Assembly: GCA_030043395.1 (NCBI GenBank)
Contig: JASHXW010000528.1
Coordinates: 1 to 6,604, forward strand
DNA from: Streptosporangiaceae bacterium
GTDB lineage: Bacteria > Actinomycetota > Actinomycetes > Streptosporangiales > Streptosporangiaceae
Reading direction: 5' to 3'
Length of the DNA stretch: 6,604 nt
Shown here one piece after another: positions 6,433-6,604 of the stretch. Under the pieces are notes generated by a model that did not search any database, was not told the DNA's origin, and was given only the letters and a program-made list of their open reading frames with translations. Both the position numbers and the translations under genes were made by a program. Position 1 is the stretch's first letter. The number at the start of each line of letters is the position of its first letter.

Positions 6433-6604
6433 ATGCCGACCGGGATAGCCCTCCGTGACGCTCGTGGCCAGCTCTTCGAGGCCGCCGAGCGCATCCTGCT
6501 GCGAGACGGCCCGAGCGCCCTGACAAGCCGGGCGGTCACAACCGAGGCAGGCGTAGCCAAGGGCGTCCTGCACCGGCACTTCGCCGACTTCGACGCCTTC
6601 CTGG
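6433..6604 (+). CDS. TetR-family transcriptional regulator, N-terminal part (cut by window edge)
   Basis: Only the first 57 residues are visible. They form a typical TetR/AcrR DNA-binding domain: a first helix ARGQLFEAAERILLRDG (10-26), then ALTSRAVTTEAGVAKGVLHRHFADFDAFL (29-57), with the helix-turn-helix at about 30-49 and the conserved aromatic/His region before the next helix. Proteins of this family usually act as dimeric repressors released by a small ligand bound in the C-terminal domain, which lies outside the window. The gene is divergent from the methyltransferase across 73 nt containing a strong palindrome, so control of itself and of the methyltransferase is likely. The start is supported by a good ribosome-binding site and by family length at the N-terminus. 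Confidence 0.9.
   Translation, partial: MPTGIALRDARGQLFEAAERILLRDGPSALTSRAVTTEAGVAKGVLHRHFADFDAFL

Overview
The window is GC-rich with strongly GC-biased third codon positions, several GTG starts and tightly overlapping genes. Together with a DesK/NarL-type two-component pair this suggests a high-GC Gram-positive (actinobacterial) chromosome. Almost everything is on the minus strand; only a partial TetR-type regulator at the right edge is on the plus strand.

Layout, right to left (transcription order for the minus genes): a partial TetR-family regulator (6433 onward, +) is divergent from a class I SAM-dependent methyltransferase (6359-5541, -). Their shared 73-bp gap holds a near-perfect 17-bp palindrome plus a third half-site, overlapping a candidate -10 box for the methyltransferase. 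Next comes a four-gene minus-strand module: a HisKA_3 sensor kinase (5473-4403), a NarL/LuxR response regulator (4406-3744, 4-nt overlap), a 160-nt gap with a strong inverted repeat, an ABC ATPase with an unusual N-terminal membrane segment (3583-2363), and an ABC-2-like permease (2370-1258, 8-nt overlap). This is the familiar arrangement in which a sensor pair controls an adjacent efflux-type or lipid-associated ABC transporter. The inverted repeat in the gap is a reasonable candidate for the regulator's target.

Left of the transporter are about 260 nt without a recognisable gene, then a small DUF2173-type protein (996-640, -). The leftmost 620 nt hold a decayed piece of a SulP-type anion transporter: its last transmembrane segment and STAS domain can be read on the minus strand, but only by changing frame three times, and its N-terminal membrane domain is absent. 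It runs off the left edge.

No RNA genes, insertion sequences, CRISPR arrays or phage genes were seen. I see no clearly new multi-gene system. The items most worth following up are the frame-broken SulP relic, the membrane-anchored ABC ATPase, and the two inverted-repeat operator candidates.
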